From: Rugalucina vietnamica
Lineage: Eukaryota > Mollusca > Bivalvia > Lucinida > Lucinidae
Length of the DNA: 64,000 nucleotides
NCBI GenBank assembly: GCA_964017185.1
Contig: OZ024874.1
Coordinates: 48,450,856-48,514,855, forward strand
Reading direction: 5' to 3'
The notes under the pieces were generated by a model that had not been told where the DNA came from, did no database searches, and was given only the letters and a program-made list of their open reading frames with translations. The position numbers were made by a program, and so were the translations under genes. Below, piece after piece: positions 58,801-62,480 of this stretch (its first letter is position 1; each line of letters begins with the position of its first letter).

Positions 58801-59714
58801 TCCAGATTGTGGTGTTCCTGATTCTGTAGGATATTCATATACTTACTCTGCCACGACATATGAAGCAAACGCTACTGTTACGTGTGCAACAGGGTATGAA
58901 GGAACACCAAATCCAGGAAACGTTGAATGCCTAGCAACAGGTCTTTGGGAAGCAGTGATCGGTTGTGTAATTACAGGTATGCGTTTATGTTTCATCGAAA
59001 AGTAAACCAATAATTAAAAAATGTCATACCGTCCTCGGTACCTCAGTAGGTAAAGTGTCTGCTCCGAGATCGGGAGGTACCGGGTTCGATACCGGGCCGC
59101 GACATACCAAAGTCGTTAACAATGGTACTAGTTGCTCTCCGCCTGGCACTCGGATTTGGACTGGTCGCTCCGGTGTCAGTATAATGTGACTGGAGGTGGT
59201 ATCAGGTAAAGTGTCTGGGATCTGATACCGCAGTGAGGCAGCACTATAAAAGTGAGCATTGAGCTCCCTGTCACAACCAGAGACAGATAGTGTTGAAAGC
59301 GACGTTAAACCCGAACAAACAAACAACAAAAAATGTCATACTTCCCAAACACCTTGAGCATGAAATATTAACTCCCAAGAGCACTGGTTAAAACACGGGA
59401 AGCGGTAAGGTCAGAATTTGGGATTGGCTTATTTGTTTCGATAAATTCCAAATTAGTACTAGGAAATAAACTGAATCCAGCTAACAATACTCACTAGTCA
59501 CTTTGGTGTTATTGTCCTTATCAATGCATTTCTGTTTTAGATTGCAATTCCTTACCGAACCCAAACAATGGCCAAGTTACACATGCTACTACAACGTATT
59601 TGTCAACCGCAAATTATACCTGTAACCCTGGTTATAACTTACTCGGCGACGAGTCACGGGTATGTGAAGCTGACGGCAACTGGAGTAGAGCATCGCCCAT
59701 TTGCTCAGAAGCAG
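14456..59714 (+). CDS. secreted or membrane lectin-CUB-poly-CCP protein gene (exons spliced; 3' end not found)
   Basis: This is a gene model built from splice sites and domains. Exons encode, in order, a signal peptide, a SUEL/rhamnose-type lectin domain, a CUB-like domain, a short Cys-containing linker, 26 near-identical CCP (sushi) modules and two divergent CCP modules. All junctions are phase 1, so the chain reads continuously: the signal exon ends in a lone G, the lectin exon begins GT, and the CCP exons begin AT and end in a lone G, giving Asp at each CCP start. About 5.5 kb of coding sequence (over 1,800 residues) is visible. CCP modules usually mediate protein or glycan recognition in extracellular proteins, and SUEL domains bind rhamnose or galactose. 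A role in adhesion or innate recognition is inference. No transmembrane or terminal exon was securely found after 59714, so the C-terminus is unknown. No orthologue is recognised. Confidence 0.75.
14983..15324 (+). CDS. exon 2: SUEL/rhamnose-binding lectin domain
   Basis: The exon is 342 bp (114 codons), flanked by TTAGTTTCAG and a GTAAAT donor, phase 1 at both ends. The translated domain includes TTVCAGVALQASCVGG, VNYGTKLSATC, ACSGKSLCSTVTLAHED and NHYVTMQYYCIP. The VCxG start, the NYGR-like NYGTK, the C.GK..C core and the terminal Y.C are the hallmarks of the sea-urchin-egg-lectin (Gal_Lectin) family. Ten cysteines are present, including an adjacent pair, slightly more than the usual set. 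The usual Arg of NYGR is Lys here, which could alter sugar binding. Confidence 0.8.
15325..17066 (+). other. intron 2, with dispersed short repeats
   Basis: The intron contains the inverted repeat listed separately and three looser copies of a CATTTGCTTTTTATA plus AGGCAATGCA-like motif (near 15525-15580, 16375-16420 and the inverted repeat itself). An ORF at 15874-16305 (143 codons) has no family signature and is treated as chance. Confidence 0.4.
16460..16938. mobile_element. foldback (long inverted repeat) element in intron 2
   Basis: The left arm, from GAGAATCACGTGGTA at 16461, is matched by the right arm ending TACCACGTGATTCTTA at 16922-16937. The pairing continues inwards through CGATCATTTT/AAAATGATCG-type sequence, GTTTACTCTATTGACT with its complement, and GTACAGGCAATGCAGAAATT with its complement, down to CGTTTTCTCAAACACTTAA near 16660-16678. 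Arms are about 215-220 bp with a spacer near 50 bp. Similarity is high but indel-rich. No ORF; probably a non-autonomous DNA transposon. Confidence 0.6.
17067..17444 (+). CDS. exon 3: CUB-like domain
   Basis: The exon is 378 bp (126 codons), with acceptor TTTCTTCTAG and donor GAAG|GTAGGG, phase 1 at both ends. Key segments are SLLYIQNQGYPN, SCSVEVQDCSSQIKVYLVHF, CTGTQQLQIGDDG and GYFWLGFEG. The xxSPxYP-like start (QNQGYPN), four cysteines in two close pairs, alternating hydrophobic strands and the FWLGFEG end fit the CUB fold. The calcium-site residues are not all obvious. Spliced to exon 2 it reads CIP-Q-STRILTM without interruption. Confidence 0.7.
18368..18430 (+). CDS. exon 4: short linker with two cysteines
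   Basis: The exon is 63 bp (21 codons), acceptor TATAATGTTTCAG and donor ATGG|GTAAGC, phase 1 at both ends. The peptide is SSGSVPIRVSCPAADRTMCM between Glu and Gly. It contains two Cys nine residues apart, possibly a small disulfide loop. It is kept because both splice sites and both phases match the flanking exons; it belongs to no domain I recognise. Confidence 0.55.
18431..22823 (+). other. intron 4 (4.4 kb), no exon seen
   Basis: No splice-flanked domain was found. At 18540-18910 the motif CGAT and GATGCGAT recur unusually often on both strands. A poly(T) run lies at 21373-21395. At 21540-21870 there is a repeat with a - strand tRNA-like segment (listed separately). Short ORFs lack signatures. 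Confidence 0.4.
21540..21870 (-). repeat. SINE-like repeat with tRNA-like segment
   Basis: On the - strand, GTGGCCAAGCAGTTATGG near 21775-21758 resembles an A box of a Leu- or Ser-type tRNA, and GGGTTCAAGCC near 21716-21706 resembles a B box. The distance between them suggests a class II (long variable arm) ancestor. A GTAGGTGGGCGAAAGCGGGAG block at its + strand left part resembles 9047-9070. The cloverleaf is not intact. Confidence 0.35.
22824..22988 (+). CDS. CCP exon S1 (array start)
   Basis: The exon is 165 bp, acceptor GATATTTCAG, donor AAAAG|GTACGA, phase 1 at both ends. It encodes a 55-residue CCP with Cys at the four canonical positions and the GQWETVSGC end. It differs from the others in reading DCNVPD and GSNAIVTC, and so lacks the N-V-T sequon. 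The start of its downstream intron resembles type b. Confidence 0.8.
23026..23828. mobile_element. non-autonomous DNA transposon in the S1-S2 intron
   Basis: The left end ACTTATCCGCAAAAGAAACG at 23026 is mirrored by the right end (reverse complement ACTTACGCAAAAGAAACGCG) at 23828, differing mainly by a 2-bp indel. The element is flanked by ATAT on both sides. Other type-b introns read GAAATATAATGTTAAC uninterrupted, which is the empty site. About 803 bp, no ORF. The TA-rich target suggests a Tc1/mariner-like or related TA-targeting family, but the family is not certain. Confidence 0.65.
24262..24426 (+). CDS. CCP exon S2
   Basis: The exon is 165 bp, acceptor GCTACTTCAG, donor AAAAG|GTACGA. 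It encodes DCGVPDTTGYTFSYSDTK, TTNVTC (an N-glycosylation sequon) and SSVECLHTGQW. The downstream intron is type d before PLE family 1 interrupts it. Confidence 0.85.
24525..27120 (+). mobile_element. PLE family 1, longest copy, RT ORF in the S2-S3 intron
   Basis: A retroelement with an open RT frame (24830-26497 as an uninterrupted stretch, readable further upstream from about 24613 with GHIVTGNLKIISDSR and KGPKYRFPSYINF) and a tail of about 620 bp. RT motifs are KLHKRPYKARFIANSS, YDFSTLYTTLP, GIPMGTNCAPLVADLF and RYLDDLLN. No GIY-YIG follows the RT. That is compatible with the permuted Naiad-type PLEs, which carry the nuclease at the N-terminus, here lost or truncated; this assignment is inference. 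The insertion splits the sequence AATATTCAGAATAATTCG seen in other d introns, with only a few bases duplicated. At least ten fragments of this family lie in the window. The RT looks whole; the 5' end is missing. Confidence 0.85.
27429..27593 (+). CDS. CCP exon S3 (type e)
   Basis: The exon is 165 bp, acceptor GCTATTTCAG, donor AAAAG|GTACGATATTATTC (type e). The start reads CGDRDTTG in place of the usual CGVPDTTG, replacing the conserved Val-Pro after the first Cys. The four Cys, Trp and the NVT sequon remain. Confidence 0.85.
28580..28744 (+). CDS. CCP exon S4 (type a, unit 1)
   Basis: The exon is 165 bp, acceptor GTAATTTCAG, donor AAAAG|GTATGA. It encodes the type-a module: DTTGYTFSHSDTRYG, ANVTC and LDTGLWQTVSGC. 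It ends ERK, where most other type-a exons end ARK. Confidence 0.88.
28975..29040 (+). repeat. tRNA-Ile(UAU)-like relic, repeated in every a-b intron
   Basis: CCGGG-TTTATAA-CTCGG folds as a 5-bp anticodon stem with a 7-nt loop whose centre is TAT. GGTTCAAATCC follows at the B-box position. The T stem does not pair and the acceptor stem is absent, so this is a tRNA-derived relic or SINE head, not a functional tRNA. The same segment recurs near 36435, 41124, 44635 and 48270 because the intron is part of the repeated unit. Confidence 0.35.
29266..29430 (+). CDS. CCP exon S5 (type b, unit 1)
   Basis: The exon is 165 bp, acceptor TCTCCCATTTCAG, donor AAAAG|GTACGACGATGC. The type-b module has TTADVTCAAGYEG, so the N-V-T sequon is lost. 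It differs from its siblings by CGVPYTTG and WEPVTGC. Confidence 0.88.
29813..30285 (-). mobile_element. PLE family 1 tail nested inside PLE family 2
   Basis: A - strand family-1 tail, from the GTACAAGTAGGCAAAGATCA end to the CCAGGACTCACAGA block. It interrupts the family-2 sequence between CCCTCCACAA and TCTGACAGG, which are contiguous in the 45246-47133 copy. It is therefore younger than the family-2 insertion and is absent from the sister copy. Confidence 0.85.
30893..31132 (+). mobile_element. TGAGCC-type MITE inside PLE family 2
   Basis: The start ATGAGCCACATCGTGAG and the end CTCGCGATGGGACCCAT form imperfect inverted ends. A hairpin GCTGTGCAGGAACTGCACAGC and the GTTTCCGCTACACGGATAG block match the MITE at 944-1179. 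The sister family-2 copy at 45.9 kb keeps only the right part of it. Confidence 0.55.
31190..31870. repeat. ATTT-rich region with about 166-bp minisatellite
   Basis: TTTA/ATTT simple sequence is interleaved with a longer unit. TTACTCACTAATCATGTATT appears near 31436, 31603 and 31769, a period of about 166 bp, three units. It belongs to the PLE family 2 tail and recurs at 46165-46865. Confidence 0.85.
32476..32640 (+). CDS. CCP exon S6 (type c, unit 1)
   Basis: The exon is 165 bp, acceptor ACTATTTCAG, donor AAAGG|GTACGAC. The type-c module reads DCGIPDTIGYIFSHPNTK, NVTC, SPIDC and GQWGTVSGC. The terminal codons CGA AAG G differ from the AGA AAA G of other types but keep phase 1. Confidence 0.88.
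32800..32964 (+). CDS. CCP exon S7 (type d, unit 1)
   Basis: The exon is 165 bp. The acceptor is TGCTATTTTAG (TAG rather than CAG, typical of type d), donor AAAAG|GTACGATG. SHSDTKYGATANVTC and LHTAQWETVSGC. Only 159 bp of intron separates it from S6. Confidence 0.88.
33328..33492 (+). CDS. CCP exon S8 (type e, unit 1)
   Basis: The exon is 165 bp, acceptor GCTATTTCAG, donor AAAAG|GTACGATATTATTC. Reads PDTKGYTFS, GANTNVTC and LHTEKWETV. The K before W is shared with the d/e chimeras S22 and S25. Confidence 0.88.
34450..34754 (+). mobile_element. 305-bp hammerhead-bearing insertion (retrozyme- or PLE-terminal-repeat-like)
   Basis: Paralogous introns read ACGGCTTCAGAACGAG without a break; here 305 bp separate GCTT from TTCAGAACG. 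Inside are subterminal inverted repeats GATCCTTTGG (34470) and CCAAAGGATC (34730), and the hammerhead motif listed separately. Related sequence lies at 57.4 and 58.2-58.7 kb. Size, lack of ORF and the ribozyme fit metazoan retrozymes or a solo PLE terminal repeat. Confidence 0.6.
34655..34700 (+). ncRNA. hammerhead ribozyme motif, copy 1
   Basis: Order: GGGTCA (stem I 5'), CTGATGA, AGGT-TCATT-ACCC (stem II, outer A.C mismatch), GAAA, TTATACAA (minimal stem III of two U-A pairs), TA, TGGCCC (stem I 3'). Stem I pairs at all six positions with one G-U. The cleavage triplet is AUA, cutting after 34694. Compared with copy 2, stem I changes on both strands while still pairing, which is covariation. 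Activity is not known. Confidence 0.7.
34838..35946. mobile_element. foldback element with arms of about 495 bp
   Basis: The left arm 34838-35332, starting CACTATGCCTTAT, is nearly the exact reverse complement of the right arm 35450-35946, ending ATAAGGCAGAGTG. The loop is about 117 bp. AACGCATAGT recurs near the ends and in the middle of each arm. It sits in a TAA microsatellite (flanks AATAATA and TAATAATAAT), consistent with a TA-type target. Sister introns near 40630 and 44150 are empty. No transposase; non-autonomous. Arm identity is high, so it is probably recent. Confidence 0.85.
36046..36210 (+). CDS. CCP exon S9 (type a, unit 2)
   Basis: The exon is 165 bp, acceptor GCTATTTCAG, donor AAAAG|GTACGACGCTG. 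A standard type-a module: SHSDTRYGATANVTC, LDTGLWQTVSGCARK. Confidence 0.9.
36738..36902 (+). CDS. CCP exon S10 (type b, unit 2)
   Basis: The exon is 165 bp, acceptor TCTCCCATTTCAG. Reads CGVPGTTGYTFSYSD, TTADVTCAAGYEG and GQWETVNGCERK. No N-glycosylation sequon at the NVT position. Confidence 0.9.
37375..38534 (-). mobile_element. PLE family 1, 5'-truncated copy abutting exon S11
   Basis: A - strand copy with the full tail and the last part of the RT region (peptides YGVYISQLIRFARVCNH and EPEFYGDLVYKFKKL). The empty site is visible in sister introns as CAACAAAACACTTTTAATGG. Here the element sits inside the AAAA, leaving 49 bp between element and exon S11. It is broken and lacks the catalytic part. 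Confidence 0.88.
38584..38748 (+). CDS. CCP exon S11 (type c, unit 2)
   Basis: The exon is 165 bp, acceptor TTGCTATTTCAG intact despite the PLE insertion 49 bp upstream, donor AAAGG|GTACGAC. Reads SHPNTKYGATANVTC and TVSDCERK, with Asp replacing the Gly before the fourth Cys. Confidence 0.88.
38908..39072 (+). CDS. CCP exon S12 (type d, unit 2)
   Basis: The exon is 165 bp, acceptor CTATTTTAG, 159-bp intron from S11. Reads SHSDTKYGATANVTC, SSIECLHTGQW and GCDRK. Confidence 0.9.
39439..39603 (+). CDS. CCP exon S13 (type e, unit 2)
   Basis: The exon is 165 bp. Reads GANTNVTCAIGYQGTPSPIE and LHTGQWKTVSGC. The GYQ, SPIE and WKT changes make it the most diverged of the full-length e exons. Confidence 0.9.
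40734..40898 (+). CDS. CCP exon S14 (type a, unit 3)
   Basis: The exon is 165 bp, acceptor TTGCTCTTTCAG, donor AAAAG|GTACGAGG. Type-a module ending VSSCARK (Ser replaces Gly before the fourth Cys). It opens the only unit free of insertions (S14-S18, period 3,508 bp). Confidence 0.9.
41429..41593 (+). CDS. CCP exon S15 (b position, mosaic, unit 3)
   Basis: The exon is 165 bp. Both flanking introns are type b (TCTCCCTTTTCAG before, GTACAACGATGCAATTC after), but the centre reads SDTRYGATANVTCATGYEG like types e and a rather than b. It therefore has an NVT sequon that the other b exons lack. It begins CGLPDTTG. Confidence 0.9.
42105..42269 (+). CDS. CCP exon S16 (type c, unit 3)
   Basis: The exon is 165 bp, donor AAAGG|GTACGAC. 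Reads SHPDTKYGATANVTCAMGYEG, SPIDC and GQWGTVSGCERK. Confidence 0.9.
42429..42593 (+). CDS. CCP exon S17 (type d, unit 3)
   Basis: The exon is 165 bp, acceptor CTATTTTAG, 159 bp after S16. Reads ATANITC (sequon kept), SSIDCLHTGQW. Confidence 0.9.
42955..43119 (+). CDS. CCP exon S18 (type e, unit 3)
   Basis: The exon is 165 bp. Reads GANTNVTCAKGYEG and SSIDCLHTGQWETVSGC; type-e donor context GTACGATATTATTC. Confidence 0.9.
44242..44406 (+). CDS. CCP exon S19 (type a, unit 4)
   Basis: The exon is 165 bp, acceptor TGTTATTTCAG. Reads SHSDTRYGAIANVTC and LDTGLWQTVSGCARK. Confidence 0.9.
44923..45087 (+). CDS. CCP exon S20 (type b, unit 4)
   Basis: The exon is 165 bp, acceptor TCTCCCATTTCAG. Reads CGVPGTAGYTFSYSD, GTSADVTCAAGYEG and WEPVTGC. 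It shares WEPVTGC with S5, and both lie just upstream of a PLE family 2 insertion, supporting a unit 1 / unit 4 duplication. Confidence 0.9.
46165..46865. repeat. ATTT-rich minisatellite of PLE family 2, second copy
   Basis: The same composite as at 31190-31870. TTACTCACTAATCATG or close variants occur near 46431, 46587 and 46750. It ends in an ATTT run at about 46817-46863. Confidence 0.85.
47066..47112 (+). ncRNA. degenerate hammerhead-like core in the PLE family 2 tail
   Basis: CTGAAAA, then AGGCTGTTAAAGGCC (stem-loop), then GAAACGTTAGG follow the order CUGANGA-stem II-GAAA of a hammerhead, but one conserved G is A. PLEs are known to carry such motifs in their terminal repeats. The other copy near 32078 is more degraded. 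Confidence 0.35.
47470..47634 (+). CDS. CCP exon S21 (type c, unit 4)
   Basis: The exon is 165 bp, donor AAAGG|GTACGAC. Reads SHPNTKYGATANVTC, SPIDC and GCKRK. Confidence 0.9.
47794..47958 (+). CDS. CCP exon S22 (d/e chimera, unit 4)
   Basis: The exon is 165 bp. The 5' side is type d (CTATTTTAG acceptor, GGGGTTCC, 159-bp intron from S21). The 3' side and downstream intron are type e (LHTGKWETV and GTACGATATTATTCAG). Reads YTLSHSD where others read YTFSHSD. The following type-e intron then jumps at about 48105-48120 into the intron that normally follows a type-a exon. Confidence 0.88.
48572..48736 (+). CDS. CCP exon S23 (type b, unit 5)
   Basis: The exon is 165 bp, acceptor TCTCCCATTTCAG. 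Reads GKTADVTCAVGYEG, LGTGQW and VNGCERK. It follows the d/e chimera directly, because the a exon of this unit is missing. Confidence 0.9.
49242..49406 (+). CDS. CCP exon S24 (type c, unit 5)
   Basis: The exon is 165 bp, donor AAAGG|GTACGAC. Reads SHHDTKYGATANVTCAKGYEG and SPIDC. Confidence 0.9.
49565..49729 (+). CDS. CCP exon S25 (d/e chimera, unit 5)
   Basis: The exon is 165 bp. Same construction as S22: type-d acceptor (CTATTTTAG) and start, type-e end (LHTGKWETV) and downstream intron. Here the e intron continues normally to a type-a exon. Confidence 0.9.
50851..51015 (+). CDS. CCP exon S26 (type a, last of the array)
   Basis: The exon is 165 bp. Reads GATTNVTCATGYKGTPSS and LDTGLWQTVSGCERK. 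Similarity to the repeated unit ends in the following intron at about 51175. Confidence 0.9.
51176..52888. other. unique intron sequence after the array, with a 173-bp tandem duplication
   Basis: No exon is recognised. GTCTCTGCACCAGAGCCC at 51504 recurs at 51677 (GTCTCTGCAGCAGAGCCC), with following sequence collinear through ACAGCTCTCAGTTCATCTA; the period is 173 bp. A - strand ORF of 75 codons (51134-51361) and one at 52426-52668 have no recognisable family. Confidence 0.45.
52889..53690 (-). mobile_element. PLE family 1, older diverged copy
   Basis: A - strand fragment covering part of the tail and the C-terminal part of the RT region. It is more diverged than the copies inside the array and contains several breaks, so it is probably older. 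Confidence 0.75.
53741..55395. mobile_element. candidate DNA transposon with GTACGC-rich ends
   Basis: The left end CAGCGAAATAGATAA and the right end (reverse complement CAGTGATGTAGATAA) match at 12 of 15 positions. Both are followed within 40 bp by ATGCGTACTG and several further GTACGC motifs (53752-53880 and 55300-55380). ATTATT flanks both sides. CAG-type ends recall hAT elements, but the apparent target duplication is 6 bp rather than 8. No transposase is seen; an ORF at 54785-55213 is hydrophobic and unassigned. Confidence 0.45.
55402..56024. other. no gene recognised
   Basis: AT-rich intronic sequence without a recognised exon or element. Confidence 0.35.
56025..57135. repeat. degenerate tandem repeat, six units of about 160-250 bp
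   Basis: A block GGTATACCAATAAAA, CGTTTATATCTCAGCAACC, AAATTGGTATCAAATGATTG, ATTCTATAACCATG and TAATAAGATATATAAA recurs with the ATCAAATGATTG-like core near 56084, 56243, 56432, 56621, 56817 and 57065. Units are diverged and of unequal length, so the array is old. No conserved ORF runs across units. Confidence 0.75.
57425..57560 (+). repeat. hammerhead-bearing repeat, degraded copy
   Basis: CTAACGA, GGGTTCATTATCC, GAAATAGCCCAATA aligns with the hammerhead copies at 34655 and 58575. It has lost the CUGANGA core and stem I pairing. The flanking CTGGCTTTCG and CTTTCCAAAGGA also match those copies. Confidence 0.5.
57838..57913 (-). repeat. tRNA-Gly-like relic
   Basis: On the - strand, TGTGGTGCAGTGGTTAACAC resembles the A-box half of tRNA-Gly, then CCGCCTGCCA the anticodon region, then GAGTTCGATA a B box. 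The anticodon stem does not pair, so it is a pseudo-tRNA or SINE head. Confidence 0.35.
58225..58690 (+). mobile_element. tandem hammerhead-bearing repeat (partial dimer, 372-bp spacing)
   Basis: The block CATACTATCTCCCTTT, TCCAAAGGATCAA is present at about 58249 and again at about 58621, a spacing of 372 bp. The second copy is preceded by an intact hammerhead motif; the first has a shortened one (CACTGGTGAATATAG). Tandem direct copies bearing type I hammerheads are the arrangement expected of retrozymes and of PLE terminal repeats. ORFs here are short. Confidence 0.5.
58575..58620 (+). ncRNA. hammerhead ribozyme motif, copy 2
   Basis: Order: GGGCTA (stem I 5'), CTGATGA, GGGT-TCATT-ACCC (stem II, four pairs), GAAA, TTGCGCAA (self-complementary minimal stem III), TA, TAGTCC (stem I 3'). 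All conserved core positions are present. Stem I pairs six of six with one G-U. The cleavage triplet is AUA, cutting after 58614. The palindromic stem III could support the dimeric form described for PLE hammerheads. Activity is inferred, not shown. Confidence 0.75.
58806..58976 (+). CDS. CCP exon S27 (divergent)
   Basis: The exon is 171 bp (57 codons), acceptor CAATTCCAG, donor TTACAG|GTATGC, phase 1. Reads DCGVPDSVGYSYTYSATTYE, NATVTC (sequon), NPGNVECLATGLW and GCVIT. Clearly related to the array modules but carrying two extra residues (PGN), so it is probably the non-amplified ancestor-like neighbour. Confidence 0.85.
59030..59327 (+). mobile_element. tRNA-derived SINE with perfect 14-bp target-site duplication
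   Basis: AAAAAATGTCATAC occurs at 59016-59029 and 59328-59341. Between them a 298-bp element starts with a tRNA-like head containing an A box (TACCTCAGTAGG, 59039-59050) and a B box (GGTTCGATACC, 59083-59093). A central domain follows (GATCTGATACCGCAGTGAGG, GAGCATTGAGCTCCCTGTCA), then a GCGACGTTAAACCCGAAC tail leading into an A-rich end. It lies in the intron between S27 and S28. Family not assigned. Confidence 0.85.
59541..59714 (+). CDS. CCP exon S28 (divergent, last exon found)
   Basis: The exon is 174 bp (58 codons), acceptor TTTCTGTTTTAG, donor GCAG|GTATGC, phase 1. Reads DCNSLPNPNNGQVTH, YTCNPGYNLLGDESRVC and GNWSRASPICSEA, a more canonical CCP with the GY..G...R.C and NW...P.C pattern. 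Sequons occur at NYT and NWS. The donor shows that the gene continues 3'. Confidence 0.85.
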
Positions 59715-61567
59715 GTATGCTACAACAACGACCTATTGTATGTGCTGGTTGACCAATAGGGTACGGTACAATGATATTGTTATTCTGACAATGACTATGA
59801 AAATAGTTATGGTCCCAAAGGAGGAAACCTAAAAATTGTATAATTTCACAGATGGCCAGGGTCCATAACCATTGCTGGCCTGTGAAATTATACAGAAGCT
59901 TGATGATATATATTTGCAAGCAGTCCAATCAATAAGTGAGCGGCGTAACGGAGGGGCCGGTTTTAAGCATACTCCCGGGTAGGTGGGATGAAAATATTGT
60001 GTAAACAAACCATGGATAAATGAGTCTTCCAGGTAAGATAAGTGTTACTTAAGAAAACTAAAAATGTTAATTCCTAACAAAAAATGAGAAAAAGCATAAT
60101 TATTTTTCGTGACGTTTTTCCTATGACATTTTTTCCTACCCAAATCTGTGACTTTTTTCCGTGACTTTTTTTTTCCTGTGACTTTTTTTCTACGTTCGTT
60201 CATTATACCGTACGTAAGCATTTGCAGTATCAGGTGAATAGTCACATCGAAAACTACCTGTATTTATCATGTTTATGAGCGGGTGCAACCTGTTATTATA
60301 CTGGGAACTGTTGTTGTCATGATACCGATAATTATTGTCCTCATAGGAATTCGATATATGCTGGGATCGAGAGGAACTGTTAAAATGGTTGTCATTGGAA
60401 TAATTATTACCGTTGTGTGACTTCAAATATTTTTAACAGTAGGATTTCGAATGACGATAATTACTATAGTGCCAACAAGTATAATTGATACTACTATAAT
60501 GATAATCACTACTATGGTAACAGCTGTACGTTTTGGGGTATTTTTTGTCGTTTTTGATATATACGATGGGGGTTCAAAAAGTTCGAGGAAAAGTGCTGGC
60601 AAATTTATAATTGTCTTCGGAAATTTACGTTCTCTGTGCATTTTGTAAATTAACATATAGTTAACATATGCACAGAATTTGAATAAAATCGGATGAAAAT
60701 TAGGCATTAAATCACGTGCGTTTCTAAGGTAACAACAGTAAAACCGGCCCAACGTCACAACAACGTCATTCTACACGCATTCTTGCCGCTGTTGGCTAGC
60801 TCTTAAGCATTTTCGGAATCAACCTGGCATATGGGCGTCTGATTGTCAGTTCTGTGTGTGTAATGCGGTAAATGTGCCGAAACTACAATTCGATATGTTG
60901 TGTATTTCACGAATTCTAGTCTTTTCTATCACGACGATCATTTTAGACAGTATGACGTTATTTGACGTTACACTGTGCGAGTCGACATGGACGCATTTCT
61001 GGTCGTGTAGAAATCATGCATACTACTTGTTGATTGCCGTTTTCTTAATTTTCTTGTTGCCATATGCGCTTTCTGCTCTTAGCAGTGTTTCTTTCATTTA
61101 TAGTCCTTTCCAAACACACAATTTATCGAATAGCGTTGTTCCCTTCGCATTTTAGGCATACCCACTAAACAAAATGGGCGCTTAACGCCAAAATGACGTC
61201 ACAGACTTATATGACGTAATGTGCTCATCGCAAACATATTGAACTTTTCTCATACAAAGTTTGGTGAAAAAAGCATGGTTAATTATCAAATGCAACCTCA
61301 TCATTAGACATCGACTTTTTGCAAAAATGAACAAAAGTGGGCCGGTAATCGTGATGTACGGTTTCCATAGCAACCACTGTTAGCATTGTGTTCATGCCAG
61401 AGCAGCAAAATTTGCTGTATAAGTACAAATCATGTTGGTCTATATAAATGTATTAGTTTAATTCACCTGATTTACAAAATAAGAATATGATGGCACTTTT
61501 CCGCGAACTTTTTGAAACCCCCTCGTATATACTGTATATAGTAAAGCTCAAGGTTTTCAACTTTTAG
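59715..61567. other. no exon secured; low-complexity ATT/TAT-rich segment
   Basis: The next exon of the CCP gene was not found with confidence. At 60190-60560 WATTAT-type low complexity produces a hydrophobic reading on both strands and an Asn/Tyr/Ser-rich reading on the - strand. These are probably compositional. Tracts TTTTTCCTATGACATTTTTTCC and similar near 60110-60190 are T-rich direct repeats of a GTGACTTTTTT unit. Confidence 0.35.
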
Positions 61568-61655
61568 AAACGACAAAAACAACCTCGACGACAACAATAG
61601 GAAAAACGACAACAAATACCCCAAAAAACGCACAGCTGTTAAAAGAGGAAAAAAA

Positions 61656-61736
61656 AAGGTCCAACGGAGTCTCGAACCCAGGCCCTTTCGCTTTTAATTC
61701 TTGCACGATACCTACTGAGCTACAGAGATGGATGTC
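61656..61736 (-). repeat. tRNA-like relic
   Basis: On the - strand TAGCTCAGTAGG is a perfect A-box match (61722-61711), and GGGTTCGAGACTCC (61679-61666) is a good B box. The anticodon arm does not pair cleanly, so it is a pseudo-tRNA or SINE head rather than a functional gene. Confidence 0.45.
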
Positions 61737-61869
61737 CCAGTAGTCCAGCAGGAAATCAATTTGACCTGGTAATGAGGTATAAAGTTTTTTTCTTTACTGA
61801 TTCGTGTTGGTTAGGCATTGTCTTCAAAGAATCCAACTGATGACACCTTGTCATCATTGGGGAATTTGA

Positions 61870-62480
61870 GAAAATCAAGATGGCGTCCAAAAGGACTTCC
61901 AGAAATTCAAAGCTTTGATATAATGGTACTTTTCGCCCCGTAAATGAATCAAAAATGCATTTTCCTTCACATATTGCACGCAGCAACTTATCTGACCGTA
62001 GTCATTCTGAATACACTGGTGTGTATCAAAGATGGTGTCCAAGAAGGCTGCCAGAATATCGATTTTCGGTAATTTTAACAGTTTTGACAATGCATTCAGC
62101 ATATCAACATACATTGTTTTGTATAAAAACTGTCCACATTCACATATCTGATTGTGTCATAATTCACAGATTTGTCGTTGAATCACGATGTTTAAGATGG
62201 CTGCCACAATATGGTTCTTATTTGATTGCCAATAGTTTTCAAAGATGGCTGCCAGAATATTGATTTTCAGTGATATTGTTCATAGCAATTATGGATTCAC
62301 TCGTAGTACTTTTAACTCAACAGTCTTGGCATTAACATTTGTTAATCATAGATGATGTCCAAGATGGCTTCCATAATGTGGAAAGTCTGTGATGTGTAAT
62401 AGTTTTGACAGTAGGGAGATATGGACTCATCAGATATAAGTACTTCTCAGCCATTACATAGAAAAATGTGTCCAAGAAGG
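61870..62480. repeat. degenerate AAGATGGC-containing repeats
   Basis: Variants of CAAAGATGGCTGCCAGAATAT, some with GATTTTCAGTGAT after them, occur near 61876, 62026, 62190, 62236, 62350 and 62465. They form an irregular, eroded direct-repeat cluster with no coding sense. Confidence 0.5.

Noticed and set aside
60190-60560. Hydrophobic + strand reading that could be a transmembrane exon for the CCP gene, and an Asn/Tyr-rich - strand reading
   Set aside because: Both arise from ATT/TAT-type low complexity read in different frames. A phase-1 acceptor (AACAG at 60439) exists, but there is no convincing donor or cytoplasmic tail.
57838-61736. Functional tRNA genes at 57838 and 61656
   Set aside because: A and B boxes are recognisable, but the anticodon and T stems do not pair, so they are relics or SINE heads.
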